A stretch of DNA of 64,000 nt from Brachybacterium paraconglomeratum (GTDB lineage Bacteria > Actinomycetota > Actinomycetes > Actinomycetales > Dermabacteraceae). The notes beneath the pieces were generated by a model. That model ran no database searches. It was not told where the DNA came from and worked only from the letters and a program-made list of their open reading frames with translations. The position numbers and the translations under genes are program-made. Positions 34,811 to 43,353 of the stretch are shown here, piece by piece (position 1 is the first letter of the stretch; every line of letters starts with the position of its first letter). Where the stretch lies: contig NZ_ML133863.1 of NCBI RefSeq assembly GCF_003994255.1, positions 1 through 64,000 on the forward strand, given 5' to 3'.

Positions 34811-35893
34811 TCAGCGGCCGGTGAGCTCCTTCGCCGCCTCCTGGGCCTTGAGCGCCAGCTCGACGGCCTTGAAGGCGTGCTCCTGGGTCATCGCGTTCTC
34901 GGTGCGGTGCAGCACGTCGAGCACCAGCTCGCCGAAGAAGGGGTAGCCCACCTTCCCGTCGGCCTCGAGGCGGTGCTCGCCCTCGGAATCCACCAGGATC
35001 ACCTGGTTCGGGCCGTTGTCGGTGGTGACGTCGACGTACTTGCGCAGCTCGAGGTAGCCCTCGGTGCCCACCACGAAGGTGCGGCCGTCGCCCCAGGTGC
35101 GCAGGCCCGACGGGGTGAACCAGTCCACGCGGACGAAGCCCGTCGCCCCGGAGGAGAGCGCGACGTGCGCGTCGCCGAAGTCGTCGAGCTCGGGATGCTC
35201 GGGGTTGCCGAAATTGCCGATCGAGGAGGAGAGGATCTCCGCGTCGTCCGAGCCGGTGAAGGTGAGCATCTGCTCGAAGTTGTGCGAGCCGATGTCGGTG
35301 AGAATGCCGCCGTAGCGGGCGCGCTCGAAGAACCAGTCGGGGCGGGAGGAGGGATCGCCCATGCGGTGCGGGCCCATGCCGGTGATCTGCAGGACCTTAC
35401 CGATCGCACCCTTCTGGATGAGCTGGGTGGCGAGCACCGCGGCCTCCACGTGGATGCGCTCGGAGTAGTAGACCATGTACTTCTTCCCGGTCCGCGCGAC
35501 GGCCGCCTTCGCCTCGGCGAGCTGCTCGAGGGAGATCAGCGGGGTCTTGTCCGTGAAGTAGTCCTTGCCGGCCTCCATCACGCGGATGCCGAGCGGGGCC
35601 CGGTCCACGGGGACCGCCGCGGCGGCGACGAGGTGCACCTCCGGGTCGGAGAGCACCTCCTCCTCGCTCGAGGCGATGGTGACCTCGGGGAACTGCTCCT
35701 TGAACGCGGCGGCGCGCTCGGGCTGCGGGTCGTACACCCACTTCAGCGTGCCGCCCGCGCCGAGCAGACCCTGGGTCATCCCGCCGATGTGGCCGTGGTC
35801 GAGATGCATCGCGGCGAACACGAACTCCCCGGGCTCGACCACCGGCTTCGGCATCGCGGCGGGGGCGTAGTTGGCACCTTCGGAGACGGCCAT
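34811..35893 (-). CDS. Gfo/Idh/MocA-family oxidoreductase
   Basis: 360 residues. It begins with an atypical Rossmann part (FAAMHLDHGHIGGMTQGLLGAGG) and has DYFTDKTPLISLEQLAEAK, where EKP of most relatives is DKT, and GGILTDIGSHNFEQML for the substrate domain. NAD(P)-dependent oxidation or reduction of a sugar or cyclitol is likely; the substrate is unknown. AAAGGA precedes the ATG. It stands alone between terminators. Confidence 0.85.
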   Translation of the reverse strand: MAVSEGANYAPAAMPKPVVEPGEFVFAAMHLDHGHIGGMTQGLLGAGGTLKWVYDPQPERAAAFKEQFPEVTIASSEEEVLSDPEVHLVAAAAVPVDRAPLGIRVMEAGKDYFTDKTPLISLEQLAEAKAAVARTGKKYMVYYSERIHVEAAVLATQLIQKGAIGKVLQITGMGPHRMGDPSSRPDWFFERARYGGILTDIGSHNFEQMLTFTGSDDAEILSSSIGNFGNPEHPELDDFGDAHVALSSGATGFVRVDWFTPSGLRTWGDGRTFVVGTEGYLELRKYVDVTTDNGPNQVILVDSEGEHRLEADGKVGYPFFGELVLDVLHRTENAMTQEHAFKAVELALKAQEAAKELTGR

Positions 35894-36181
35894 CGACAGT
35901 CCTTTCGGTCGAGAGTGCGGCCTGGGGCCCGGTCATAGTCGCCACCAGTGTCGTGCACCACGAGGTGCGATGGCGCGGAGTGCCGGGGGTTGCCAGTCGC
36001 GCGGGGCGGCGCCGCCGCGCGGGCCGCGACCTCCGTCGGCTCTCCCTTCCGGCGTGACCTCGGACAACCCCGGCTCGTCGGGCACGGCCGACGGGCCTAT
36101 CGTGGACCTGAACCCCCACACTGCGGTGCCCGTGCACGAGCGCGCCCGTCCCGCTCGAGGGCGGGCCCGGGAAGGACCCCC

Positions 36182-37753
36182 GTGATCGACGCCCTCGCGA
36201 ACAGCCCCCTGCTCACGCTGTTCCTGGTCGTCGCGACCGGGGCCGTGCTCGGCGCCATCCCCTTCGGCCGGATGCGCTTCGGCGCCGCGGGCGCCCTGTT
36301 CACGGGCCTGGCGCTGTCCGCGATCGCCCCGCAGCTCGGCGACGGCATGCAGATCGTGCAGACCCTCGGGCTCGCCCTGTTCGTCTACACCGTCGGCATC
36401 TCCGCCGGCGCCACCTTCTTCGCCACGCTGAACAAGCAGCTGCCGCTGCTGGGCGCCGCGACCGTCGCCACCGTCATCGCCGCGCTCGCGACGATCCTGC
36501 TCGGCCACGCCCTCGGGATCGAGCGGGACCTGGGCCTGGGCCTGTTCACCGGCGCGCTGACCGCCGCGCCCGCGCTCGACGCCGCCTCGCGCCTGACCGG
36601 CACGACGGGCCCGTCCGTCGGCTACTCCTTCGGCTATCCGATCGGCGTGATCGTCGGGATCGTGCTGGTCTCCATGGTCGTGAACCGTGCCTGGCCCGGC
36701 CGGGGCGACACCCCCGCGCTCGCCGGGACCAGCCTCGCCTCCACCACCGTGCTCGTCCACCGCACCGTGAACCTGCGCGACGTGCCGCAGTGGTACCAGC
36801 AGCGGGTGCGCTTCTCCTATCTGCGCCGGGACGGCACGGTGCGCGTGATCGTGCCCGGCGAGGACCTGCTGGCCGGGGACGAGGTGGTCGCCGTCGGGAT
36901 GCCCGAGGTGGTCGAGGAGGTCGTCGCCGAGCTCGGCGAGCGCTCGACCCGGCACGTCGCCCACGACCGCTCCCTGGTCGAGTTCACGCGCATGACCGTC
37001 TCGAACCCGGACCTCGCCTCCCGCTCCATCGCCGAGCTGAACCTGCCCGTCCGCTTCGGCGCCGTGGTCACCCGGGTGCGGCGCGGGGACCTGGAGCTGC
37101 TGGCCCGCGACGACCTCATCCTCGAGCCCGGGGACCGCATCGCCGTGGTCGTGGACCGGGCGGAGCTCGACGCCGTGCACCGCTTCCTCGGCGACTCCGA
37201 CCGCCAGGTGAGCGAGCTGGACGTGCTCTCCCTCGGCCTCGGGCTGATGCTCGGCGTGGGCCTCGGCATGGTCACCGTGCCGATGCCGGGCGGGAGCGCC
37301 TTCTCCCTCGGCCCGGCCGCGGGACCGCTGATCGTCGGCATGGCCCTCGGGGCGCTGCGCCGCACCGGCCCGATCGTCTGGTCCCTGCCGGGCGGTGCGA
37401 ACACCACCGTGCGCCAGATGGGGCTGCTGCTGTTCCTCGCCGCGCTCGGCCTCACCGCCGGGCCCGAGGTCGCCGCCGTCCTCGCCTCGCCGATGGCCTG
37501 GCGCGCCGCGCTGCTGTCCGTGGTCGTCTCCGCGCTCTCCTGCGTGGTGCTGCTGCTGGCCGCCCGCTGGGTGCTGGACATCTCCGCCGCGCGCTCCGCT
37601 GGCGCGGTCGCGGGCTTCCTCGGCCAGCCCGCGGTGCTTGACGCCGCGAACTCCCGCAAGGCCGACGAGCGGATCGAGACCGCCTACGCCACACTCTTCG
37701 CCTTCGCGATGGTGGTGAAGATCCTGCTGGTTCCGGTGATCTGGAACGTATAG
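36182..37753 (+). CDS. AspT/YidE-type transporter with two TrkA-C domains
   Basis: 523 residues from a GTG with GGAAGGA upstream. Two related membrane blocks (about 1-170 with LALFVYTVGISAGATFF, and about 345-523 with LLLFLAALGLTAGPEVA) flank two soluble TrkA-C (RCK_C) domains (about 200-340, ELNLPVRFGAVVTRVRRGDLELLARDDLILEPGDRIAVV). This is the aspartate:alanine antiporter layout; related proteins exchange small carboxylates. The substrate is not predictable. Confidence 0.87.
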   Translation: MIDALANSPLLTLFLVVATGAVLGAIPFGRMRFGAAGALFTGLALSAIAPQLGDGMQIVQTLGLALFVYTVGISAGATFFATLNKQLPLLGAATVATVIAALATILLGHALGIERDLGLGLFTGALTAAPALDAASRLTGTTGPSVGYSFGYPIGVIVGIVLVSMVVNRAWPGRGDTPALAGTSLASTTVLVHRTVNLRDVPQWYQQRVRFSYLRRDGTVRVIVPGEDLLAGDEVVAVGMPEVVEEVVAELGERSTRHVAHDRSLVEFTRMTVSNPDLASRSIAELNLPVRFGAVVTRVRRGDLELLARDDLILEPGDRIAVVVDRAELDAVHRFLGDSDRQVSELDVLSLGLGLMLGVGLGMVTVPMPGGSAFSLGPAAGPLIVGMALGALRRTGPIVWSLPGGANTTVRQMGLLLFLAALGLTAGPEVAAVLASPMAWRAALLSVVVSALSCVVLLLAARWVLDISAARSAGAVAGFLGQPAVLDAANSRKADERIETAYATLFAFAMVVKILLVPVIWNV

Positions 37754-37768
37754 GGCTAGCGTTCGCCC

Positions 37769-38443
37769 ATGGAGCTGTTCACGACGAGCTGGGCCGCGCT
37801 GCGCCGCGCCGTCCACGAGCTGCCCGAGCACGCCTTCTCCCTGCCCTCGGGATGCCGCGGCTGGCTGGTGCGCGACCTCGTCGGCCACCTCGTGATCGAC
37901 GCCCAGGACGTGCTGATCACGTTGGCGACCCCGGCGGAGACCGCCCCGACCGCGGACGCGCTGAGCTGCTGGACGCCGACGCCCACCCCGCCCGACGGCA
38001 CCGATCCGCACGACGCCCTCACCGTGCGCCTCGCCGCCGCGTACGAGGATCCGGGACTGCTGCGCGACCACCTCGAGGACCTCGGCGGGGCCGCCGAGCG
38101 GGCCGCGCTGCTCGCGGAGCCGGACCTCCCGGTCGCCACCCAGGGCATGAGCCTGACCGTGCGGGACTACCTGCACGCCTACGTGCTCGAGTGGACGCTG
38201 CACCATCTGGACCTGCTCGCCCACCTCGACCCCGAGGACGCCGCCGCCCCTCCGCCCGTCGAGGGTCTCGCCGAGGCGCGGGACATGGTCGAGCGCCGGC
38301 TTCGGGTGCGGCTGCCTGCGGGATGGTCCGACGCCGACGCGCTGCGCCGAGCGACCGGGCGCGAGAGCCTCACCGATGCGCAGCGGGCCGAGCTCGAGGA
38401 GCTCGGCCCGCGCGGGGAGATGCTGCCGCTGTCCTTCGGGTGA
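37769..38443 (+). CDS. Maleylpyruvate isomerase / TIGR03083-family DinB-fold protein
   Basis: 224 residues. GWLVRDLVGHLVIDAQDVL has the first metal His and TVRDYLHAYVLEWTLHHLDLLAHL the others, as in mycothiol-dependent maleylpyruvate-isomerase-like proteins. These catalyse thiol-dependent reactions; the substrate is unknown. The start is 15 bp after the transporter stop, so co-expression is possible. Confidence 0.82.
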   Translation: MELFTTSWAALRRAVHELPEHAFSLPSGCRGWLVRDLVGHLVIDAQDVLITLATPAETAPTADALSCWTPTPTPPDGTDPHDALTVRLAAAYEDPGLLRDHLEDLGGAAERAALLAEPDLPVATQGMSLTVRDYLHAYVLEWTLHHLDLLAHLDPEDAAAPPPVEGLAEARDMVERRLRVRLPAGWSDADALRRATGRESLTDAQRAELEELGPRGEMLPLSFG

Positions 38444-38455
38444 GCGGCCTCGTCG

Positions 38456-39544
38456 TCAGCCGGCGACCACAGCGCCGTCGGCCGCGGTCAGCGGCACCGC
38501 CGCCGGGCGCTCCACGGTGCTGGTGATCTCGATGAGCGTGCCCGACGCGGCGGCCTCGAGCACCCCGTTCATCACCTCGAGCACGTGCTGGCCGAGCTCG
38601 CCGGAGGCCCGCAGGTCCGCGCCCCGCACGGCCATGTCCTGCAGCCCGATCCCGCGCCCGGCCTGCTCGTAGCCGCCGGTCACGGGAAGGGTCTCCCAGC
38701 TCTCGCCGCCGAGCGGGTGCAGGCGCACGTCCCCGTCGAAGCGGTTCGGATCCGGGACGGCGAGGGTGCCGGCGGTGCCGTGGATCTCGATCGGGTGCGC
38801 AGTGGTCGCGACCGCGTCGAAGCTCATCACCAGCGTGGACAGCACCCCGGACTCGTGCACCAGCACGCCGGTGACGTGCGTGTCCGTGGTGACGGGGATG
38901 GTCTCGCCCTCGCGGGGCCCGGAGCCGATCGTGCGCTCGGTGCGCAGCCGGCTCGCCGCACCGATCACCGCCTCGACCGGGCCGAGCAGCGTGACCAGGG
39001 CGTGGATGTAGTACGGGCCCATGTCCAGCAGCGGGCCGCCGCCGGGGACGTAGTAGAAGTCCGGCTGCGGATGCCAGCGCTCGTGGCCCGGGGTGACCAT
39101 CGTGGCGGTCGCCGCGATCGGGGTGCCGATCACGCCGTCGTCGATCACGGCGCGCGCGGTCTGCGTGCCGGTGCCGAGCACGGTGTCGGGGGCGGAGCCG
39201 GTGAGGACCCCCGCCGCCGCGGCGGCCTCCAGCACGCGGGCGCCCTCCTCGGTGGTGACCGCGAAGGGCTTCTCCGAGTAGACGTTCTTGCCCGCGGCGA
39301 TCGCGCGCAGGTCCACCTCGGCGTGCGCGGCGGGGATGGTGAGGTTCAGGACGGTGTCCACCTCGGCGTCGGCGATCAGCTCGTCCACGCTCAGCACCCG
39401 CACCCCCTCGCGTCCCTCGGCCGCGGCCTCCGCGCGGGCGCGGTCGAGGTCCGCGACGGCGACCAGCTGCACGTCGGGCAGACGGTCGAAGCTCTCCAGG
39501 TACTGGCGCGAGATGACCCCGCAGCCGATCATGCCGACCTTCAT
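38456..39544 (-). CDS. Gfo/Idh/MocA-family dehydrogenase, last gene of a sugar operon
   Basis: 362 residues. Rossmann start MKVGMIGCGVISRQYLESF, EKPFAVTTEEG at about 97, and substrate-domain motif GGGPLLDMGPYYIHALVTLLGP. The ATG overlaps the ThuA gene stop (ATGA). With ThuA and a second dehydrogenase it probably modifies the sugar imported by the same operon, for example through keto-sugar intermediates as in other ThuA/Gfo systems (inference). Confidence 0.9.
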   Translation of the reverse strand: MKVGMIGCGVISRQYLESFDRLPDVQLVAVADLDRARAEAAAEGREGVRVLSVDELIADAEVDTVLNLTIPAAHAEVDLRAIAAGKNVYSEKPFAVTTEEGARVLEAAAAAGVLTGSAPDTVLGTGTQTARAVIDDGVIGTPIAATATMVTPGHERWHPQPDFYYVPGGGPLLDMGPYYIHALVTLLGPVEAVIGAASRLRTERTIGSGPREGETIPVTTDTHVTGVLVHESGVLSTLVMSFDAVATTAHPIEIHGTAGTLAVPDPNRFDGDVRLHPLGGESWETLPVTGGYEQAGRGIGLQDMAVRGADLRASGELGQHVLEVMNGVLEAAASGTLIEITSTVERPAAVPLTAADGAVVAG

Positions 39545-40302
39545 CGGGTCGCCTCCTTCGCTCGGGTCCTGCCGTGGTCGCCGTAGGGCATGTCGCTGCC
39601 GCGCGCGGCCCAGAGCAGGCCCCGCTCGACGATGGTGCGGACGTTCGGGTCCTCGAGCACCTCGACGCGGTGCCCGGGGGTGGTCACGAAGATGCGGCCC
39701 TTGCCCCACAGTCGCGTCCACAGCGCCGGGGAGGTGATCTCGCGGTGCCACGGGTCCCAGTCGCGGACCTTCTGGGTGGTGGTGGCGAGGACGTCGCAGT
39801 AGTCGTCGGCCAGCACCCAGTACTGCTCGGTGACCAGGTCGAAGTCGCTGATCCCGGCGGTGATCGGGTGGTCTGCCGCCTCCGGGAGCAGGTTCACGGT
39901 GTAGGGGACGTAGTTGTCGGCCTGCTCGCCCTTGCGCTCGTCGGGGTGCTTGCCGGGGTGGCAGCCGAACTGGCCGCCGATGAGGGTGAGGTAGTCGGAC
40001 TCGCTGCGGTAGCTGTCGGCGATCCCGCCGTGCCAGCCGGCCATGCCGGTGCCGGCCTCGATCGCGGCGCGCAGCCCCTCGAACTGGGGCCGCTCGATGG
40101 TGCTCATGGTGTTGCACTGGACGATCAGGTCGACCGTGGCCATGTACTCGGCGTCGGCGTAGACCGCGGGGGACTCCTCGATCCGGACGCTGAACCCGTT
40201 CTCCTCGAGGAAGGGGAGGAACATGTCGGTGGCCTCGACGGGCTGGTGGCCGTCCCAGCCGCCGCGGACGACGAGGGCGACTCGGGTGGGGGCGGTGCTC
40301 AT
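39541..40302 (-). CDS. ThuA-domain protein (trehalose-utilisation type)
   Basis: 253 residues, class I glutamine amidotransferase-like fold without the amidotransferase Cys. VALVVRGGWDGHQPVEATDMF, GTGMAGWHGGIADSYRSESDYLTLIGGQFGCHPG and GRIFVTTPGHRVEV are typical of ThuA. Members act with Gfo/Idh enzymes in oxidation of disaccharides. It overlaps both neighbours by four bases, so the three genes are translationally coupled. Confidence 0.9.
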   Translation of the reverse strand: MSTAPTRVALVVRGGWDGHQPVEATDMFLPFLEENGFSVRIEESPAVYADAEYMATVDLIVQCNTMSTIERPQFEGLRAAIEAGTGMAGWHGGIADSYRSESDYLTLIGGQFGCHPGKHPDERKGEQADNYVPYTVNLLPEAADHPITAGISDFDLVTEQYWVLADDYCDVLATTTQKVRDWDPWHREITSPALWTRLWGKGRIFVTTPGHRVEVLEDPNVRTIVERGLLWAARGSDMPYGDHGRTRAKEATR

Positions 40303-41522
40303 GCGGTGGTCTCCTCGGTGGTGGGGTGCTGGGGGCCGACGGCGGTCCAGCGCGAGCCGTCGGCGTCGCTCGCCTCGACGGCGGCGAGGACACGCTGGAC
40401 GTGCAGCGCCTCGGCGAAGGACGGCGAGGGATCGGTGCCCTCGCCGATCGCGCGGATCAGGTCGGCGATCTCGTGGGTGAAGGTGTGCTCGTAGCCGAGG
40501 CCGTGGCCGGTGGGCCACCATGCCGCGGCGTAGGGGTGCTCCGGCTCGGTGGTGAGCACGCGGGTGAAGCCCTGGCGGCCCGCCGGGGCGGTGGCGTCGT
40601 AGACCTCCAGCTCGTTCATCCGCTCGAAGTCGAAGGCGACCGAGCCCTTCGCACCGTTGATCTCCACGCGCATCGCGTTCTTGCGGCCCTGCGCCATGCG
40701 GGTCGCCTCGAAGGCGCCGAGCACGCCGCCGGCGAAGCGGGCGGAGAACAGGGCGACGTCATCGACCGTGACCTGGCCGCGCTCGCCGGAGGCATCGCCC
40801 TTCCCGCCGAGGCCCTGAGCGGTCCCGGCCGCGGGACGGGTGGGGACGACGGTGGCGAGGGTGCCGGAGACCTGATCGATCTGGGTGCCGGTGATCCACT
40901 GGGTCAGGTCGATGACGTGCGCGCCGATGTCCCCGAGCGCCCCGGAGCCGGCCTTGTCCTTGTCGAGTCGCCAGGTCATCGGGGCGTCGGCGTCCGAGAG
41001 CCAGTCCTGCAGGTACTGGGCGCGCACCTGCCGGATCTCGCCGACGAACCCGTCGGCCACCAGCTGGCGCGCGTAGGCGAGCGCCGGGGTGCGGCGGTAG
41101 GAGAAGCCGCAGATCGAGCGGATGCCGCGGGTCGCGGCGTCGGCTGCCGCGCGGGCCATCTCCTCGGACTCCGCGACCGAGTTCGCCAGCGGCTTCTCGC
41201 ACAGCACGTGCTTGCCCACCGCGAGCGCGGCGAGCGCGATCTCGTGGTGGGTGTCGCCCGGGGTGCAGATGTCGATGACGTCGATCGCCGGGTCCTCGAT
41301 CAGGTCCTGCCAGCGGGTGGTGTGGCGGGCGAAGCCGTACTGCTCGGCGGCATCGGCGACCGCGGAGGCGGTGCGGCCCGCGATGGTGTGCAGCACCGGG
41401 GAGGCCGGCAGGTCGAAGAAGCGGTGCGCGGTGCGCCAGGCGTGGGAGTGGGCAGCGCCCATGAAGCCGTAGCCGATCAGGCCGACGTTCAGGGGGGTCG
41501 AGCGGGTGGGCGTCGAGGTCAC
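40299..41522 (-). CDS. Gfo/Idh/MocA-family dehydrogenase
   Basis: 407 residues from a GTG with AAGGAG upstream. NAD(P) site LNVGLIGYGFMGAAHSHAW, DICTPGDTHHEIALAALAVGKHVLCEKPLAN, and GALGDIGAHVIDLTQWITG in the catalytic half. It follows the permease genes of a sugar ABC importer and overlaps thuA. The substrate is probably the imported sugar. Confidence 0.91.
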   Translation of the reverse strand: MTSTPTRSTPLNVGLIGYGFMGAAHSHAWRTAHRFFDLPASPVLHTIAGRTASAVADAAEQYGFARHTTRWQDLIEDPAIDVIDICTPGDTHHEIALAALAVGKHVLCEKPLANSVAESEEMARAAADAATRGIRSICGFSYRRTPALAYARQLVADGFVGEIRQVRAQYLQDWLSDADAPMTWRLDKDKAGSGALGDIGAHVIDLTQWITGTQIDQVSGTLATVVPTRPAAGTAQGLGGKGDASGERGQVTVDDVALFSARFAGGVLGAFEATRMAQGRKNAMRVEINGAKGSVAFDFERMNELEVYDATAPAGRQGFTRVLTTEPEHPYAAAWWPTGHGLGYEHTFTHEIADLIRAIGEGTDPSPSFAEALHVQRVLAAVEASDADGSRWTAVGPQHPTTEETTA

Positions 41523-41562
41523 GAGGGGACGTCTCCTTGCAGTTCGCGGGCGGGGTCGGGGG

Positions 41563-42375
41563 TCACTTGCCGGAGCCGGCGGTCATGCCGCTGACCAGGT
41601 AGCGGCGGCCGAAGGCGTACAGGATCACGATCGGGATCGAGGACAGCACCACGGCGGCCATCACGACCGGGACGTTGGTGGCGTACTCGCCCTGGAAGCT
41701 CCACAGCGCCAGCGGCAGGGTGCGCTTGTCCGGGCTCTGAGTGAGGATCAGCGGGAACAGGAACCCGTTCCAGGACATCAGCGCCTGGTACACCGCGACC
41801 GTCACGAGCGCGGGGCGCACGATCGGGAAGGCGAGGCGCCACATCTTCTGCCACTCGGTGGAGCCGTCGACGTCCATCGCCTCGAACAGCTCCCTCGGCA
41901 CATCGCGCAGGGAGTTCGAGATGATCAGGATGCTCAGCGGCAGGCCGAAGGCGATCGCGGGGATCATCAGCGCGGCCAGGGAGTCGTACATCCGCATCGA
42001 GATGATCATCAGGTAGATCGGCACGATGGTGGCCTGCACGGGGATCGCCAGTCCCAGCAGGAACAGGCTCCGCATCGGGCTGAACACCCGGCGGGTCCCG
42101 CGCACGAGGGAGTAGCTGGCCATGAAGGCCATCAGGACCAGGGGGATCACGGTGCCCACGGCGACCAGCACGCTGTTGAGCAGGTATTGGGTGAAGTCCG
42201 CCTCGAGGACCGCGGTGACGTTCTCGAACGCCAGCGGCAGCGAGGGCAGCACCGGGTTGGAGCCGAAGTAGGTCGAGATCGACTTGAGGCTGGTGATCAG
42301 CACGAAGTAGATCGGGAGCAGCACGACGGCGAGCCACAGCCAGCCGAAGGCCCCACCTATCCAGTTGCGCTTCAT
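41563..42375 (-). CDS. Sugar ABC transporter permease (MalG type)
   Basis: 270 residues, six membrane segments, with the CUT1 EAA-like loop ELFEAMDVDGSTEWQKMWRLAFPIVRPAL that contacts the ATPase. The ATG at 42375 lies one base after the upstream permease stop region. Second permease of the operon; the ATP-binding subunit is not encoded here and is probably a shared MsiK-type protein. Confidence 0.93.
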   Translation of the reverse strand: MKRNWIGGAFGWLWLAVVLLPIYFVLITSLKSISTYFGSNPVLPSLPLAFENVTAVLEADFTQYLLNSVLVAVGTVIPLVLMAFMASYSLVRGTRRVFSPMRSLFLLGLAIPVQATIVPIYLMIISMRMYDSLAALMIPAIAFGLPLSILIISNSLRDVPRELFEAMDVDGSTEWQKMWRLAFPIVRPALVTVAVYQALMSWNGFLFPLILTQSPDKRTLPLALWSFQGEYATNVPVVMAAVVLSSIPIVILYAFGRRYLVSGMTAGSGK

Positions 42376-42376
42376 G

Positions 42377-43351
42377 TCAGGCTCCTTCCATCTGGCTGGC
42401 GGCGGAGTCCTTGCCGCCGAGACGCTGCACGCCGAGGGCGAGACCCAGCCCGAGCACCACGAGCATCACGGCGAGGGCGCTCGCGACGCCCATCTCGTTG
42501 CCGCGGAAGCCGGTGAGGTACATGTCCAAGGGCAGGATCCGGGTGGCGGCGCCCGGGCCGCCCTGGGTGAGCACGAAGATGATGTCGAAGTAGGTCAGGG
42601 CACCCACCACCATCAGGGTCGAGGAGGTGATGAGGGTGTACTTCAGCTGGGGCAGTGTGATCGAGAAGAACTGTCGCACGCGGCCCGCCCCGTCGATCTC
42701 CGCCGCCTCGTACATCGAGCGGGGGATCTGCCGCACCGCGCCCTGGTAGATCAGGGTGTGGAAGGGGATGAACTGCCACGAGATGATGAACAGCAGCACC
42801 ACCCAGACCAGCACGGAGTCGCCCAGCCAGTTCTGCTTGAGCAGCGGCATGTCCAGGCCGTTCGCCAGGCCGAAGTTGGGGTCCAGCAGCGACTTGAAGG
42901 TGATCGCGATCGCCGCGGAGGAGAGCAGCAGGGGCAGGAAGTACAGGATCGCGAGCACGTTGCGGTACCGCTGCGGGCCCGCCAGGAATGCTCCGAGCAG
43001 GATGCTCATCGGGGTCTGCAGCAGCCACGTGGCGACGATCATGAGCAGGACCAGCCCGAGGCCGTTCCAGGTGCTGGACCTCCCGAGCGCCTCGATCCAG
43101 CTGGTCAGCCCGGTGAACTCGATGGCGCCGATCCCGTTCCAGGTGGTGAAGGAGAGGGCCACGACCCCCACCAGGGGCAGCAGGGCGAACACCGCGAAGA
43201 ACAGCAGCGCCGGCAGGACGAAGAGGAGGTGGGAGATCTTCACCCGGTCCTCGCGAGGACGACGGACCGACGGGGTCGAGCGCGCCGACTCCGCGCGCTC
43301 GACCCCCGCCCCGGTGGCGGGGAGGGCGGACTCCCTGGACAGCGCCGTCAT
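42377..43351 (-). CDS. Sugar ABC transporter permease (MalF type)
   Basis: 324 residues. A polar Arg/Ser-rich N-terminus (about 40 residues), then six membrane segments from LLFVLPALLFFAVFALLPLV and the loop SMYEAAEIDGAGRVRQFFSITLPQLKYTL. It pairs with the permease at 41563. Confidence 0.93.
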   Translation of the reverse strand: MTALSRESALPATGAGVERAESARSTPSVRRPREDRVKISHLLFVLPALLFFAVFALLPLVGVVALSFTTWNGIGAIEFTGLTSWIEALGRSSTWNGLGLVLLMIVATWLLQTPMSILLGAFLAGPQRYRNVLAILYFLPLLLSSAAIAITFKSLLDPNFGLANGLDMPLLKQNWLGDSVLVWVVLLFIISWQFIPFHTLIYQGAVRQIPRSMYEAAEIDGAGRVRQFFSITLPQLKYTLITSSTLMVVGALTYFDIIFVLTQGGPGAATRILPLDMYLTGFRGNEMGVASALAVMLVVLGLGLALGVQRLGGKDSAASQMEGA

Positions 43352-43353
43352 GC

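Noticed and set aside
35933..38224. 763-codon minus-strand open frame
   Set aside because: It lies opposite the AspT-like transporter and TIGR03083 genes, is Arg/Gly/Gln-rich without any domain, and is a product of high GC.
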